A stretch of 64,000 bases of DNA from an uncultured Clostridia bacterium (GCA_944341075.1 CALVLV010000003.1:37470-101469), one strand, 5' to 3'; shown: positions 1 to 8,366, numbered from the stretch's first letter. Made by a program: numbers and translations. Notes: generated by a model not told the origin, from the sequence alone.

Positions 1-1
1 G

Positions 2-1174
2 GGCAACATAGAGCTCATCGCCAGCGAAAACTTTGTGTCCCCCGCGGTAATGGCTGCGGCAGGCAGCCACCTCACCAATAAGTATGCAGAAGGCTACCCC
101 GGCCACCGCTACTACGGCGGCTGCCAGTTTGTGGACATAGCCGAAAACCTTGCGCGCGACAGGCTCAAGGAGCTGTTCGGCTGCGAATACTGTAACGTGC
201 AGCCCCACAGCGGCGCACAGGCAAACATGGCGGTATTCTTTGCCATGCTCCAGCCCGGCGATACCGTGATGGGCATGAACCTTGCGCACGGCGGCCACCT
301 TTCGCACGGTTCGCCCGTAAACATCTCGGGCAAGTATTTCAACATAGTGCCCTACGGCGTAAGCAAGGACGACGAGCGCATCGACTACGACGAAATGGAG
401 CGCATCGCTTTAGAGTGCAAGCCTAAAATGATAATCTCGGGCGCCAGCGCCTATCCCAGGGTAATCGACTTCAATCGCATCCGCGAGATCTGCGACAAGG
501 TGGGCGCATACATGATGGTGGATATCGCCCACATAGCCGGCCTTGTTGCGGCAGGGCTTCACCCCTCGCCCGTGCCTGTGGCTGACTTTGTGACCACCAC
601 AACGCATAAAACGCTCCGCGGCCCCCGCGGCGGCGCAATAATGTGCAAGGAGCAGTACGGCAAGGCCATAGATAAGGCAGTGTTCCCCGGCATACAGGGC
701 GGCCCCCTCATGCACATAATCGCCGCAAAAGCTGTTGCCTTTAAAGAGGCGCTTTCACCCGAGTTCAAAACTTACCAGCAGCAGATAGTTAAAAATGCAG
801 CCGCCATGGCAGACGAATTTTCAAAGCTGGGCATAAAGATGGTTTCGGGCGGCACCGATAACCACCTCATACTTCTCAACCTCACCGAAAAGGGCATCAC
901 GGGCAAAGAGCTTGAAAAGATGCTCGACGAGGTGCACATCACCGTAAATAAAAACGCCATCCCGTTCGATACGCAAAAGCCCTTCGTAACTTCGGGCATC
1001 CGCCTCGGTACCCCTGCAATGACTACCCGCGGAATGAAGGAAGAGCAGGCCCGCACCATCGCCCGCCTCATCGCCGCCATAATCGAAAGAAGGGAAGAGG
1101 CATTCGAAGAGGTAAAGGCCGAGGTTGCAAAGCTGTGCGCGGCATTCCCTTTGTACGCAAACGACGTAAACTGA
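2..1174 (+). CDS. glyA: Serine hydroxymethyltransferase, 5'-truncated by window edge
   Basis: PLP enzyme that interconverts serine and glycine while loading tetrahydrofolate with a one-carbon unit. The reading frame is open from base 2 and begins inside the conserved segment [11 protein letters not shown], so roughly the first 25-30 residues lie outside the window; the GTG at 35 is internal, not a start. The PLP-lysine motif [11 protein letters not shown] is intact, with its Lys codon at 608-610, and the C-terminal ITSGIRLG-type block (here [16 protein letters not shown]) is present. The gene ends in a strong hairpin terminator at about 1207-1250. Family assignment is very secure; only the N-terminus is unseen. 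Confidence 0.97.
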   Translation, partial: GNIELIASENFVSPAVMAAAGSHLTNKYAEGYPGHRYYGGCQFVDIAENLARDRLKELFGCEYCNVQPHSGAQANMAVFFAMLQPGDTVMGMNLAHGGHLSHGSPVNISGKYFNIVPYGVSKDDERIDYDEMERIALECKPKMIISGASAYPRVIDFNRIREICDKVGAYMMVDIAHIAGLVAAGLHPSPVPVADFVTTTTHKTLRGPRGGAIMCKEQYGKAIDKAVFPGIQGGPLMHIIAAKAVAFKEALSPEFKTYQQQIVKNAAAMADEFSKLGIKMVSGGTDNHLILLNLTEKGITGKELEKMLDEVHITVNKNAIPFDTQKPFVTSGIRLGTPAMTTRGMKEEQARTIARLIAAIIERREEAFEEVKAEVAKLCAAFPLYANDVN

Positions 1175-1206
1175 ATATTATCTCCGTTTTTATAAATATT
1201 GCTTAA

Positions 1207-1250
1207 AAAGTTGCGGCGGCGCGCAAAAAATGCGCGCCGCCGCAACTTTA
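1207..1250 (+). terminator. Intrinsic terminator after glyA
   Basis: The long G+C-rich stem AAGTTGCGGCGGCGCGCA is repeated in inverted form after a 3-4 base loop and is followed by TTTACCTTTT. It lies 33 bp after the glyA stop. Confidence 0.85.
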
Positions 1251-1270
1251 CCTTTTGTATAAATAAAATT

Positions 1271-1301
1271 TACGGGCGCGCCGTTTAAGGCGCGCCCGTT
1301 C
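1271..1301 (-). terminator. Terminator of the zinc-ribbon gene cluster
   Basis: Inverted repeat ACGGGCGCGCC around TTTAAG. Read on the minus strand it is followed by AAATTTTATT, so it would stop transcripts coming from the minus-strand zinc-ribbon genes. It faces the glyA terminator. Confidence 0.7.
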
Positions 1302-1415
1302 AACTCTTTAATACAGCGGCATATATACCGCAACTATTAAAATATTTGCTCTGTTAAAGCGTTGTTGCGCGGCAAACCTGCTGTGTGCAGGCGTGCCGCG
1401 CTCATGGGCGGCATA

Positions 1416-1775
1416 TCAATAATATACGTTGCCTGCGGCATATGCAAAGCCCGCTACGCAGAAGGCTATTATCACTATCACCACAGACAGCGAAACGCTG
1501 ACTATAACGCTTATAAGCGCGCCCTTGCCTGCAGATCTTGCGCGCAGGGGGTAGGTCTGCTGCCAGACAAGGTACAGTATAAGCCCCACTATGGGGAAAA
1601 AGAAGCCGAGCACCGCAAAGCCCGCGCTGGGCGCATCGTCGGCGGCGGGGCCGCCATAGCCGTTGCCGCAATTTCTGTTGTTGCCGTTTGCGTAGTAATT
1701 GTCTGTAGGCACGCCGCAGTGCGGGCATATAACGGCCCTGTCGTCAAGCTGGCTGCCGCAGTTTTTGCAAAACAT
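1416..1775 (-). CDS. Zinc-ribbon membrane protein (paralogue 4 of 4)
   Basis: Small protein of 119 residues starting MFCKNCGSQ. The start at 1775 is chosen because AAGGAG stands 8 bases upstream and because all four paralogues begin with MFC. Residues 3-22 hold two CxxC knuckles (CKNC, CPHC) of a zinc-ribbon domain. A Gly/Asn-rich linker follows, then two hydrophobic segments (about 53-75 and 90-115) with a short basic loop between them (PLRARSAGKGA). It probably sits in the membrane with a cytosolic ribbon. It is closest to the paralogue at 2783-3124, sharing the FAVLxFFFPxxGLILYLVW block. Function unknown. Confidence 0.8.
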   Translation of the reverse strand: MFCKNCGSQLDDRAVICPHCGVPTDNYYANGNNRNCGNGYGGPAADDAPSAGFAVLGFFFPIVGLILYLVWQQTYPLRARSAGKGALISVIVSVSLSVVIVIIAFCVAGFAYAAGNVYY

Positions 1776-1862
1776 ACATATTCTCCTTATAAAATCAATT
1801 GGTATATAAAAGTCTTTTAAATATAAAATACATGCGCATATATGCCGCAACTATTTGTGTTT

Positions 1863-2264
1863 TTACCCCCACATGGCAAATGAAAGGGCTATGATGTGCA
1901 CAAAACAAACGACAAATGCAATGCCGAACCACAGCGTGCATAAAATGCACGAAATGACTGTGCCCGCAACCGCCCTGCCGTGCGCCCCGCCCTTTTCAGG
2001 CGTTTTTGCCAAACCTATAAGGCTCAGTATGTATGCCGTCACGGTCGGCAGAACAAACATTCCCGCAACAATGCTTATCAAAGAGAGTATAAACCCCGCG
2101 TTCGCGCAGCGTGCGCCGTTCTTTTTGTACGCGCGTTCTTCCTGCTCAGGTTCCGCCGCATGCGGTGTGCGGGTAAAATAGTAGTAATCGGTGGGCGCGT
2201 CGCATTCGGGGCAGGCTATTGAATTGTTGTTGGTAAGCTGCCTTCCGCAGTGCGTGCAGAACAT
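1863..2264 (-). CDS. Zinc-ribbon membrane protein (paralogue 3 of 4)
   Basis: 133 residues. The N-terminal zinc ribbon has CTHC and CPEC knuckles, followed by an acidic/aromatic linker (to about residue 45) and a different membrane part from its neighbours. That part has a segment around 53-85 ending in a PEKGG turn and a second long hydrophobic stretch around 97-130, which resembles DUF4190-type membrane modules. It lies between two sister genes on the same strand. The shared ribbon with an exchanged membrane part suggests domain shuffling inside the cluster. Role unknown. Confidence 0.75.
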   Translation of the reverse strand: MFCTHCGRQLTNNNSIACPECDAPTDYYYFTRTPHAAEPEQEERAYKKNGARCANAGFILSLISIVAGMFVLPTVTAYILSLIGLAKTPEKGGAHGRAVAGTVISCILCTLWFGIAFVVCFVHIIALSFAMWG

Positions 2265-2343
2265 AAATGTGCCCTCCGTTTTTTAATTGCACCCGCAATA
2301 TGGCCGTTTTACTGTATTTTTGTATGCGTTATTTTTAACGTGC

Positions 2344-2664
2344 TCAGGCGTATTCCGCCCTGATGTTTATAACGGTTAACATAAAAATCACCGTAAAAGC
2401 GGCAAGTGCCAGCACATAGAGCGTAATATTTACAAATACGCCGGTAATGCAGGAGCCCGCCCTTTTCGGCAACGTGTTCTTCCATACAAAATATAGTATA
2501 AAGCCTACAATTGGCACAAAGAACCCCAGCAAGCCAAAGCCCGCGCCGCCCGTGTCGGGTATGGGAGGAGGTGCGGGAGGGGTGTAGTATTCGGTCGTCG
2601 TGCCGCACTCAGGGCAAACCACGGCGTTGTCGGCAAGCTTTTTGCCGCAGCGTGTGCAAAACAT
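2344..2664 (-). CDS. Zinc-ribbon membrane protein (paralogue 2 of 4)
   Basis: 106 residues with the same plan: MFCTRCGKK and CPECG form the zinc ribbon, then a proline-rich linker (TPPAPPPIPDTGG), then two hydrophobic stretches from residue 42. A ribosome binding site AAGGAG precedes the ATG (bases 2671-2676 read on the minus strand). It shares the GLLGFFVPIVGFILYFVWKN segment with paralogues 1 and 4. No catalytic motif is visible; a sensor, scaffold or small-transporter accessory role cannot be told apart from the sequence. Confidence 0.75.
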   Translation of the reverse strand: MFCTRCGKKLADNAVVCPECGTTTEYYTPPAPPPIPDTGGAGFGLLGFFVPIVGFILYFVWKNTLPKRAGSCITGVFVNITLYVLALAAFTVIFMLTVINIRAEYA

Positions 2665-2782
2665 TTCCGCTCCTTGCAGTATTTTTATGCAAATTTACTT
2701 TGTGTGCGGCTTAAGCCGCCGAGGGGGCAAATAATAGCGGGTGACGGCAACAGTACCGCCACCCGCCGTCTGTGCGGATAAA

Positions 2783-3124
2783 TCAATACAAAACCGCAGG
2801 CAATGCAGAAAGCGCCCCGGCGTTTGAAAGTACCACAATGGCCAAAATTATGTATAGCACAACTAAAACGGCATATACTATAACGCCTATAAGTGCGCCT
2901 TTCCCGCACGATTTTGCGCGCAGCGGCATCTCGTTCTTCCATACAAGGTACAGTATAAGTCCGATTACGGGGAAGAAGAAGCATAGCACGGCAAAGCCTG
3001 CACTTCTTGAGTCGGCAGGGTTCGTTTTGCCTGTTTGGGGTGCATAATTTTCGGTAGGGGTGCCGCAGTTGGGGCATACTACCGCGCGGTCGTCTATCTG
3101 ACTGCCGCAGTTTTTACAGAACAT
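2783..3124 (-). CDS. Zinc-ribbon membrane protein (paralogue 1 of 4, promoter-proximal)
   Basis: 113 residues. MFCKNCGSQIDDRAVVCPNCG is a canonical two-knuckle zinc ribbon, followed by a short Asn/Pro/Thr linker and two membrane segments (about 44-62 and 77-105). It is the first gene after the promoter at 3198-3226, so it probably heads a four-gene transcript read leftwards. Spacings of about 80-120 bp to the next genes are wide for an operon, and a hairpin at 2735-2770 could attenuate transcription. Function unknown. Confidence 0.8.
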   Translation of the reverse strand: MFCKNCGSQIDDRAVVCPNCGTPTENYAPQTGKTNPADSRSAGFAVLCFFFPVIGLILYLVWKNEMPLRAKSCGKGALIGVIVYAVLVVLYIILAIVVLSNAGALSALPAVLY

Positions 3125-3197
3125 TTTTCATTTTCTCCCTTTAATTTTTTTGTAACACTATATTGTATAAATTATTCAATATAATATTACTGTTTTT

Positions 3198-3226
3198 ATT
3201 TTATCACGTGAATGAGCGGATGTCAA
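3198..3226 (-). promoter_or_regulatory. Sigma-A promoter of the zinc-ribbon cluster
   Basis: On the minus strand TTGACA (3221-3226) and TAAAAT (3198-3203) are separated by exactly 17 bases, about 75 bp upstream of the first zinc-ribbon gene. Confidence 0.75.
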
Positions 3227-3344
3227 TAGTATTTAAATATATTCTGTCGGACATTGTTTAAAGGGTAACGCCGACCACCTCGCTGGTAAAAGTCGTATCA
3301 CACCTGCCTGTTATTGGCATTTTGGTCAAGATAGTCTATATTCG

Positions 3345-3707
3345 TTATTTTTGCATATTTTTAAATTCATTTAAGATATGCACAATGGTGTCTATAAAAT
3401 CCTCGTCTTCTTCCCAATGCGTGAACTTAATCATACCTTTTCTGCAAAATTGAATTATGGATGTTGAAAATGAAAATGAACTTTCATCAAACTCTACGAT
3501 TTTGTTATTGTTATCTACAATATCAAAATATAAATAAAGTTCCTTAATTTTGTCGGGTTTGCTGTTTACAGATGGCCCTACCCCACAATTAAAATAAAAA
3601 CCTGCCTGAATTGACTGATTTGTAAGGGCTAAACAATATTTACTTGACTTGAATGATTTCAGTTCTTCGTCACAATAAAATTCTATTACCTTGTTTATAA
3701 TATCCAT
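3345..3707 (-). CDS. Hypothetical protein, A+T-rich
   Basis: 120 residues and clearly richer in A+T than the flanking genes (Lys/Asn/Ile/Phe-rich protein), which suggests recent arrival or low expression. There are no transmembrane segments and no motif I recognise; acidic and aromatic residues dominate (FTHWEEDEDFIDTIVHIL near the C-terminus). GAGG occurs upstream of the ATG but at a rather long spacing. It stands alone between the zinc-ribbon cluster and degV. It could be an immunity-type or orphan protein, but nothing in the sequence shows this. Confidence 0.55.
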   Translation of the reverse strand: MDIINKVIEFYCDEELKSFKSSKYCLALTNQSIQAGFYFNCGVGPSVNSKPDKIKELYLYFDIVDNNNKIVEFDESSFSFSTSIIQFCRKGMIKFTHWEEDEDFIDTIVHILNEFKNMQK

Positions 3708-3922
3708 TATAAATCAAAACCTCATAAAATTCCACCGTGTCCATCTTGCTATTGTTCCTGCTACATGTGAATAGGTATGAAATGGTAGTGGTCTTCCTCT
3801 GTGGCGCCCGCGCCTTCAAGTAATTTATTTTCGCTATATATGGCGCCCAATGTGCGCCATACTTTCGTTTTGCTGCCACGCAACCTTTTTGTGACCGTTC
3901 GCACGGCAGTTTACACGGCAGT

Positions 3923-4768
3923 TTATTTGGCTATAAACAGCACGCCCAGCGTGTTTTTGCCGCAGTGGCCGGTTACAACGCCGCCCGCCACAGTTTCGTG
4001 TATCTCGTCAAAATCAAAGGTGTTTTCCACCTGTTCGCGCACCATGTCTACAACTTCCTTCTCGCAACAGCTGTGCGTTATAAAACAGCGCGTTTTGTCG
4101 TATTCGGGGTATTCGGCGGCAATGTCGTTCACATAATTTTTAAGGCACCTGGTAAGGCTGCCCATGTATTTTTTTGAAGCGTAAAGCTGGCCGTCCTTCA
4201 TCTCTATCATGGGGTGAAGTTTTAAAACTTTTGCCCCCATAAGCGCCGCCAGCGAACATCTTCCGCCCTTGTGCAGGTATTCCAGCGAATCGGGCACGAA
4301 CGATGTGTTTACCTTTGGCCTGAGCTCGTTCACCGTGCTTACTATCTCGTCTGGCGACTTGCCCTCTGCGGCAAGATCGCATGCCTTCAGTACAAGCAAC
4401 CCCTGCCCGGTAGAAAGGGCAAGGCTGTCTATCACGCGCACCTTTTTCCCGAACCTCTTTGCCGCCTCGGTGGCGTTGCGGTTGGTGACCGAGGCCTTTG
4501 AGGAGATGTTGAAGTGTATCACGCAGTCGCAGTCTTCAAGGTATGCCTTAAACCGCTCTGCATATTCTTCCTCGGTGCAGGCCGCCGTCTTGGGCAGAGT
4601 CTTTGTTGCGGCAACGTAGTCAAATATCTGTTGCGGCGTAATGTCTACGCCGTCGGAGTACACTTTGTCGCCGAGTATTACCGAAAGTGGTATTATGCCA
4701 ACATTATAGCGCTGTATAAGCTCGTTGCCGAGGTCGCAGGTAGAGTCAGAAGATATCTTTATTTTCAT
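3923..4768 (-). CDS. DegV family fatty-acid-binding protein
   Basis: 281 residues, the usual DegV length. The N-terminus MKIKISSDSTCDLG carries the conserved SDST motif whose Ser/Thr contacts the fatty-acid carboxylate. The middle part (DSLALSTGQGLLVLKAC) and the segment SLEYLHKGGRCS are hallmark DegV blocks. Members such as FakB present fatty acids to the kinase FakA; no FakA homologue is in the window. GGAGG lies 6-7 bases before the ATG. A consensus promoter with an inverted repeat around its -10 box lies upstream (4800-4851). Family certain; ligand unknown. Confidence 0.93.
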   Translation of the reverse strand: MKIKISSDSTCDLGNELIQRYNVGIIPLSVILGDKVYSDGVDITPQQIFDYVAATKTLPKTAACTEEEYAERFKAYLEDCDCVIHFNISSKASVTNRNATEAAKRFGKKVRVIDSLALSTGQGLLVLKACDLAAEGKSPDEIVSTVNELRPKVNTSFVPDSLEYLHKGGRCSLAALMGAKVLKLHPMIEMKDGQLYASKKYMGSLTRCLKNYVNDIAAEYPEYDKTRCFITHSCCEKEVVDMVREQVENTFDFDEIHETVAGGVVTGHCGKNTLGVLFIAK

Positions 4769-4799
4769 TGTTTCCTCCCTTGGCTCGGGCGGCGCGTCT

Positions 4800-4851
4800 G
4801 CCGTCCGATTCTCTTTTGCTATATTTTACCATATCGGACGGCAAATTTCAA
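4800..4851 (-). promoter_or_regulatory. degV promoter with inverted repeat around the -10 box
   Basis: Minus-strand TTGAAA (4846-4851), 17-base spacer, TAAAAT (4823-4828). The 10-bp arms GCCGTCCGAT (4800-4809) and ATCGGACGGC (4833-4842) flank the -10 box, so a repressor site or a 5'-leader hairpin is possible. Confidence 0.65.
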
Positions 4852-4952
4852 CATTCCCCGCAAAAATAAGTTTGCTTTCATGAAAAAATCACATTACTTA
4901 TTGCCTTGCCGCTATTGCATTATTTATTGATTTTCGGTTTACGAATGAATTC

Positions 4953-5046
4953 AAATTTTGGGGCAGGATTGGGGGCATAAAATGTAATTTGCCTCAAAAA
5001 AGCCCATATAATGTAGTTGACAGCAGCGTTTTAACGCTATATAATA
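4953..5046 (+). repeat. Copy of the island right end, with consensus promoter
   Basis: About 70 bp (4953-5022) match 17602-17670 with a single inserted G. Both copies hold two GGGGCA repeats 11-12 bp apart and a perfect promoter, here TTGACA (5017-5022), 17 bases, TATAAT (5040-5045). The spacer sequence differs between copies but CGCTATATAAT is shared. The promoter reads to the right, towards the truncated riboswitch piece at 5180-5210. It may be the native ribU promoter or the right end left behind by an earlier island. Confidence 0.8.
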
Positions 5047-5055
5047 AATTTGCAG

Positions 5056-5170
5056 AAAAATAGTGCCGAAACGCGGTAGCACGAATTTAGTTCGGGCGTA
5101 TAGCCGCGTTACGACAGCTTTTGCCTCACGGAAAAAGATTTTGCCGCAGGCAAAAGATTTTTCGTGAACA
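5056..5170. repeat. Dispersed palindromic repeat (copy 1)
   Basis: Contains CTCACGGAAAAAGATTTTG followed by its imperfect inverse ending in AAAAGATTTTTCGTGAA. The same block recurs at about 54649-54693. It separates the left promoter copy from the riboswitch fragment, whereas the right copy of the island boundary lacks it. Confidence 0.6.
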
Positions 5171-5179
5171 TCGTTTTAG

Positions 5180-5210
5180 AGTTAGTTCTTTGGGGCGGGG
5201 TGCAATTCCC
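5180..5210 (+). repeat. Putative attL: truncated FMN riboswitch 5' end
   Basis: 31 bp identical to 17709-17739, which is the 5' strand of the FMN riboswitch (ending GGGGTGCAATTCCC). Here the riboswitch stops dead and unrelated sequence follows. The repeat lies 126 bp from the integrase stop codon, as expected for an attachment-site core next to int. Confidence 0.7.
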
Positions 5211-5228
5211 GAGTAAATCACTGATTTT

Positions 5229-5270
5229 GCCCGTTTTTGAGCTAAAAATGCTCAAAAACGGGCTTTTTTA
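5229..5270 (+). terminator. Intrinsic terminator at the island left end
   Basis: Perfect 14-bp stem GCCCGTTTTTGAGC / GCTCAAAAACGGGC around TAAAAAT, then TTTTTTA. It would end any transcript from the promoter at 5017-5045 before it runs antisense into the integrase gene, giving an RNA of roughly 220 nt. Confidence 0.85.
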
Positions 5271-5307
5271 TGCCATTTTTATGAGCTCAGATTTTGACTT
5301 TTACAAT

Positions 5308-5335
5308 TTTCGGGGCATATTTCGGGGCATAAAAT
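5308..5335. repeat. Tandem 12-bp repeats beside int (possible integrase arm sites)
   Basis: TTTCGGGGCATA occurs twice head to tail at 5308-5319 and 5320-5331, followed by AAAT. The related pattern TTGGGGCA...TTGGGGCATAAAAT appears at 17605-17631 and at 4956-4983. Repeats at both ends in this arrangement resemble arm-type integrase sites; the role is inferred. Confidence 0.5.
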
Positions 5336-6547
5336 TCAGTAATTGAGCTTCTGCGCCTCGGCATATAGATATTCGTCCGACAGGTCTGTGTAAGCCTTTG
5401 CAAGCGCGCCCGCAGAGTGTCCCATGAACTCGTCCCTCGCGGCGTCGGCAACTCCGCACTCGCGGCACCTCGTGTAAAAGGTGGTGCGCAAATCGTACAG
5501 TTTGTGCCCTTTAATGTGCCTGTTCATGTGCGTTCTCATGCTCTCCACATAGGGGAAGTTTAGTTCGCTCACGCCTTCAAGGTATGGCTTCAACATCGGC
5601 GAAATTGCAATGCGCTTGTATTCAACTTTTTTGCTCTTGCGCTTGCTGTTTACGGCAATTATAAAGTCGCCTTCAATGCGTGCAGTCTTGTACTCGTTGG
5701 GGCGCATCCCTGTGTACAGAGCCACAGCAAAGGGGATGAGGTAGTTGGTGCCTTTCAACCCTTCAAGCAACGCTTTCTCTTCATCTTTGGTAAGCGCCTT
5801 GCCGTGTTCGCGCTCGTGCTGGGTGTGCACGACGGTCGTAATGGGGTTACGCTCTACAATGTTGTGCGCTATCGCCATTTTGAAGATTTGGTTTAAAAGT
5901 GAATGAACTTCGTCCGCCGTCTTGCCCATACCCTGTTCGGTGTACTTGTCAAGCAGTTTCTGGCACTGCCCCGTCGTAATGCTCCTGATTGGCACATCTT
6001 TAAAGTGCGGGGCAATGTGCTTGTTGTATCTGTACAAATCACCTTTATAGGTCTCGGGCGACACCTTTTTCTTCTTGAAGTTTTCAAAGTAGTACATTGC
6101 AAACCCGTTGAAGGTGGTGGGGACTTTCTGCTGTTCGTCCTGCCTGTCGGCGTTTTTGAGTGCTTCGATAAACTTTTCCTTGGCTTTTTCCAGATCGTTG
6201 CTCGAAACGGAAATGTTGTATCCGTCTCTGCGGTAGCGGATTTCGTAGTTTACCGTCTTTTTGCCGCTCTTGCGCCTGCGGCATCTCACAAGCCTGTCGT
6301 TTAAAATAAATTGTTTTCTGAATTGTATCGGCATCTTTGATAATTCCTTTTTAGTGAATTTCAAAGGATGCGATTTACGCTTGTCGGTATTTTTGTCATC
6401 TTCGCCGTCGTTGCTGTCAACGAGTTCGGAAAGTTTTTCAACTGTAATGGTATTAGCTGCCATCTCAAGTAAAGCTTTTCTCTGCTCGTCAGAACATTCA
6501 ACGGCGGTTATAAAGTTAAAAATTTCAAGTAATTGTTCTCGGGTCAT
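5336..6547 (-). CDS. Tyrosine recombinase / phage-type integrase
   Basis: 403 residues. An N-terminal region of about 150 residues includes an arm-binding-like part (RRKSGKKTVNYEIRYRRDGYNISVS). A SAM-like core-binding domain covers about 155-245, and the catalytic domain follows. The catalytic set is visible: Arg in ALYTGMRPNE, LYDLRTTF (the H-x-x-R box with Tyr in place of the usual His), His in FMGHSAG, and a nucleophile Tyr in AKAYTDLSDEY. Its gene abuts the left attachment repeat, so it probably catalyses island excision and integration. The promoter at 6577-6605 and the GGAGG before the ATG look functional. No excisionase gene is obvious. Confidence 0.92.
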   Translation of the reverse strand: MTREQLLEIFNFITAVECSDEQRKALLEMAANTITVEKLSELVDSNDGEDDKNTDKRKSHPLKFTKKELSKMPIQFRKQFILNDRLVRCRRRKSGKKTVNYEIRYRRDGYNISVSSNDLEKAKEKFIEALKNADRQDEQQKVPTTFNGFAMYYFENFKKKKVSPETYKGDLYRYNKHIAPHFKDVPIRSITTGQCQKLLDKYTEQGMGKTADEVHSLLNQIFKMAIAHNIVERNPITTVVHTQHEREHGKALTKDEEKALLEGLKGTNYLIPFAVALYTGMRPNEYKTARIEGDFIIAVNSKRKSKKVEYKRIAISPMLKPYLEGVSELNFPYVESMRTHMNRHIKGHKLYDLRTTFYTRCRECGVADAARDEFMGHSAGALAKAYTDLSDEYLYAEAQKLNY

Positions 6548-6863
6548 TTCCTCCTGTTGTTTTGTATTCTGCGGTTATTGTATCATATACAGCCGCAAAG
6601 TTCAAGCTCCTTTGTTAAATTGTTCATCGAATGGCGGGTATCATCCCGCCAGCTTAAGCAATTACATTGTACACCGTTTTTGGGGAAAATAATAGCGCAT
6701 TTATATACCCAAAACCGCAACTAGTGTTGACAAAACCGAAACAAATAGCACCTTTTGTTGAATTGCTGACACAAACCGCACCATAGCGGTATGTTAAAGG
6801 TGCGGTTGCTTAGTGTTAAGTTTTAGATGCGTAATTTTATTGGATTTTACACAAATTGACAAG
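6548..6863. promoter_or_regulatory. Intergenic region with int promoter and two hairpins
   Basis: 315 bp without a convincing gene. The minus-strand promoter for int is TTGAAC (6600-6605), 17 bases, TACAAT (6577-6582). Hairpins: TGGCGGG/CCCGCCA at 6632-6651 and AACCGCACC/GGTGCGGTT at 6774-6807, the second just after the end of the regulator gene. Confidence 0.55.
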
Positions 6864-7529
6864 TTAAGTAGTTAATAGCGTCCTTTCATAAGCATTATAC
6901 TTCTGTCTTATACGCAGTTTTCTGTATCTTACTCCGTGTATGGTAATGCCGAGTTCCGCAGCGATTTCGGAGCGTTTCATTTTGTTCATGCAGCAGTTGA
7001 GGGTTTCGAGTTCTGACTCTGTCAAATGTAAATTTTCAAGTAGTTTATCCGCTTTTGCGTAATCCTCAGTTTTATCTTCAAAGTAGTCGCGCGGGTCGGG
7101 AATGTCGTGCTTGTTGCTAAGTTCAAACTGCCTGTCGCGAGCAATATCTTTGCGGAAGTGCATAAGTTCTTTATCTACGGCGCGGTAGCAGGCGGTTTTT
7201 ATCGTTATGTACTTGCCGTTTCTGTCTTTGCCGTAGATATCGCTTACAAACATTCCCTTGAACTGATACAGAAAGCAGATTGCAAGTTGGGCGTAATCAT
7301 ATCCGTCTGTGATTGTGTAGTCGATTTGAGAAATATGGTTAAGGTCTTTGACTAAACCATTGTATAGCTTGCTTACAACTTCAAAGTCATACTGCATTAC
7401 GTTACGTAGAGCTTGCAAAGCTATCATTTCGCCCATGAGTTTTACATTATCGTCCGAGATGGGTTCTGCAAACAGTTGACCTTCGTTCGCATATTTACCT
7501 TTCGAGAGCTTTGTAACCAACATTTTCAT
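6864..7529 (-). CDS. Sigma-70-like / helix-turn-helix regulator of the island
   Basis: 221 residues. The central part (about 60-130) is helical and resembles sigma factor region 2-like proteins of mobile elements. The C-terminus (about 165-215) reads LTESELETLNCCMNKMKRSEIAAELGI, a region-4 type helix-turn-helix. GGAGG lies 8 bases before the ATG at 7529, and a second in-frame Met is at residue 3. It is transcribed towards int and may control element genes. It could instead be a LuxR-like regulator; the central match is weak, the HTH is clear. Confidence 0.65.
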   Translation of the reverse strand: MKMLVTKLSKGKYANEGQLFAEPISDDNVKLMGEMIALQALRNVMQYDFEVVSKLYNGLVKDLNHISQIDYTITDGYDYAQLAICFLYQFKGMFVSDIYGKDRNGKYITIKTACYRAVDKELMHFRKDIARDRQFELSNKHDIPDPRDYFEDKTEDYAKADKLLENLHLTESELETLNCCMNKMKRSEIAAELGITIHGVRYRKLRIRQKYNAYERTLLTT

Positions 7530-7717
7530 TTGAATTGCCTCCGTGAGTAATTTTGCCTTTTACGGGCAAGAGGCAAAGGGCACGGGACGGTGAAAATGCT
7601 TAAATTTCGTGTTGTTTTGCGCAAGTCAACGGTAGCAAAGCCAAAATCGTTGCGTCTACAAGCCTTTAAAGGGGTCTGTAATGGTAGAAAGACCCATAGG
7701 ATGGGAAACCTCCTCAC

Positions 7718-7876
7718 ATGGACACAAACGAACGTTTAACGCGAATTTTAAGCGACGATTTTGCGGCCGTTGACTTGTGCAAGGAACCGTGCCAGACTGA
7801 GCCTCCCGGAAAAGGGAAAACACACGGAGGAGAGGTAAAACGAAAAAGAGCAACAAAAAAATACGCGCGGCGATGA
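7718..7876 (+). CDS. Possible small basic protein
   Basis: 52 codons starting MDTNERLTRILSDDFAAVDL and ending in a strongly basic tail (KRKRATKKYARR). No good ribosome binding site precedes the ATG, so this may be a remnant of an element gene or not coding at all. No family recognised. Confidence 0.25.
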   Translation: MDTNERLTRILSDDFAAVDLCKEPCQTEPPGKGKTHGGEVKRKRATKKYARR

Positions 7877-7994
7877 TAAGGCGGCGATTTGCAAGCGGGT
7901 CAGCGCAAACGCCGCCTCGTCGCCGCGGGTTTGTAGCTTTGTTTTCAATGGTCGGTAAGTTTGTCGTTCAGGCTGCCTGTTTAGTTTAATTAAA

Positions 7995-8057
7995 AGGCGT
8001 GAGCTTGTTGCGGCGGCGCTTTGCGCCGCCGCACTCGTCGAAGACAAGCTCACGCCT
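7995..8057. repeat. Nested inverted repeat
   Basis: Outer arms AGGCGTGAGCTTGT (7995-8008) and ACAAGCTCACGCCT (8044-8057) enclose an inner stem GCGGCGGCGC-TTT-GCGCCGCCGC. No T-run follows, so it is not a typical terminator. Confidence 0.8.
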
Positions 8058-8130
8058 AACTGCCACTTGGTTGATTTAACGACTGATTTTTATTGTTTGG
8101 TTGGCCTGTTTTCTGTCTGATTTTTGATTT

Positions 8131-8237
8131 GTGTGTGTGCTTGGTCGGCGCCGCGAGCGTAGCGAGCGGGTGACGGAATGGCGTCAGCCGTTCCGTCAGT
8201 TGCAGGCCGCCGCTTGTTATATACCAAGCACACACAC
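8131..8237. repeat. Long nested inverted repeat
   Basis: Perfect 15-bp arms GTGTGTGTGCTTGGT (8131-8145) and ACCAAGCACACACAC (8223-8237). Inside is a second stem, TGACGGAATGGC / GCCGTTCCGTCA with one mismatch, around GTCA. The arrangement predicts a cruciform or a branched RNA. Confidence 0.8.
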
Positions 8238-8366
8238 TACAGCCATTTGAGTTTTTCCGTTATAATTTTTTGCTTTATACTGCCCTCATATTCGCAGTTA
8301 AAGCCTTAAACGCAAAAGCTGAGGGCAATGCTGAGCGTTCATATTGCATATCGCTATGATTTGATT

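Noticed and set aside
3670-3879. 69-codon minus-strand frame before the A+T-rich gene
   Set aside because: It overlaps the better-supported 3345-3707 frame, has no ribosome binding site and no recognisable features.
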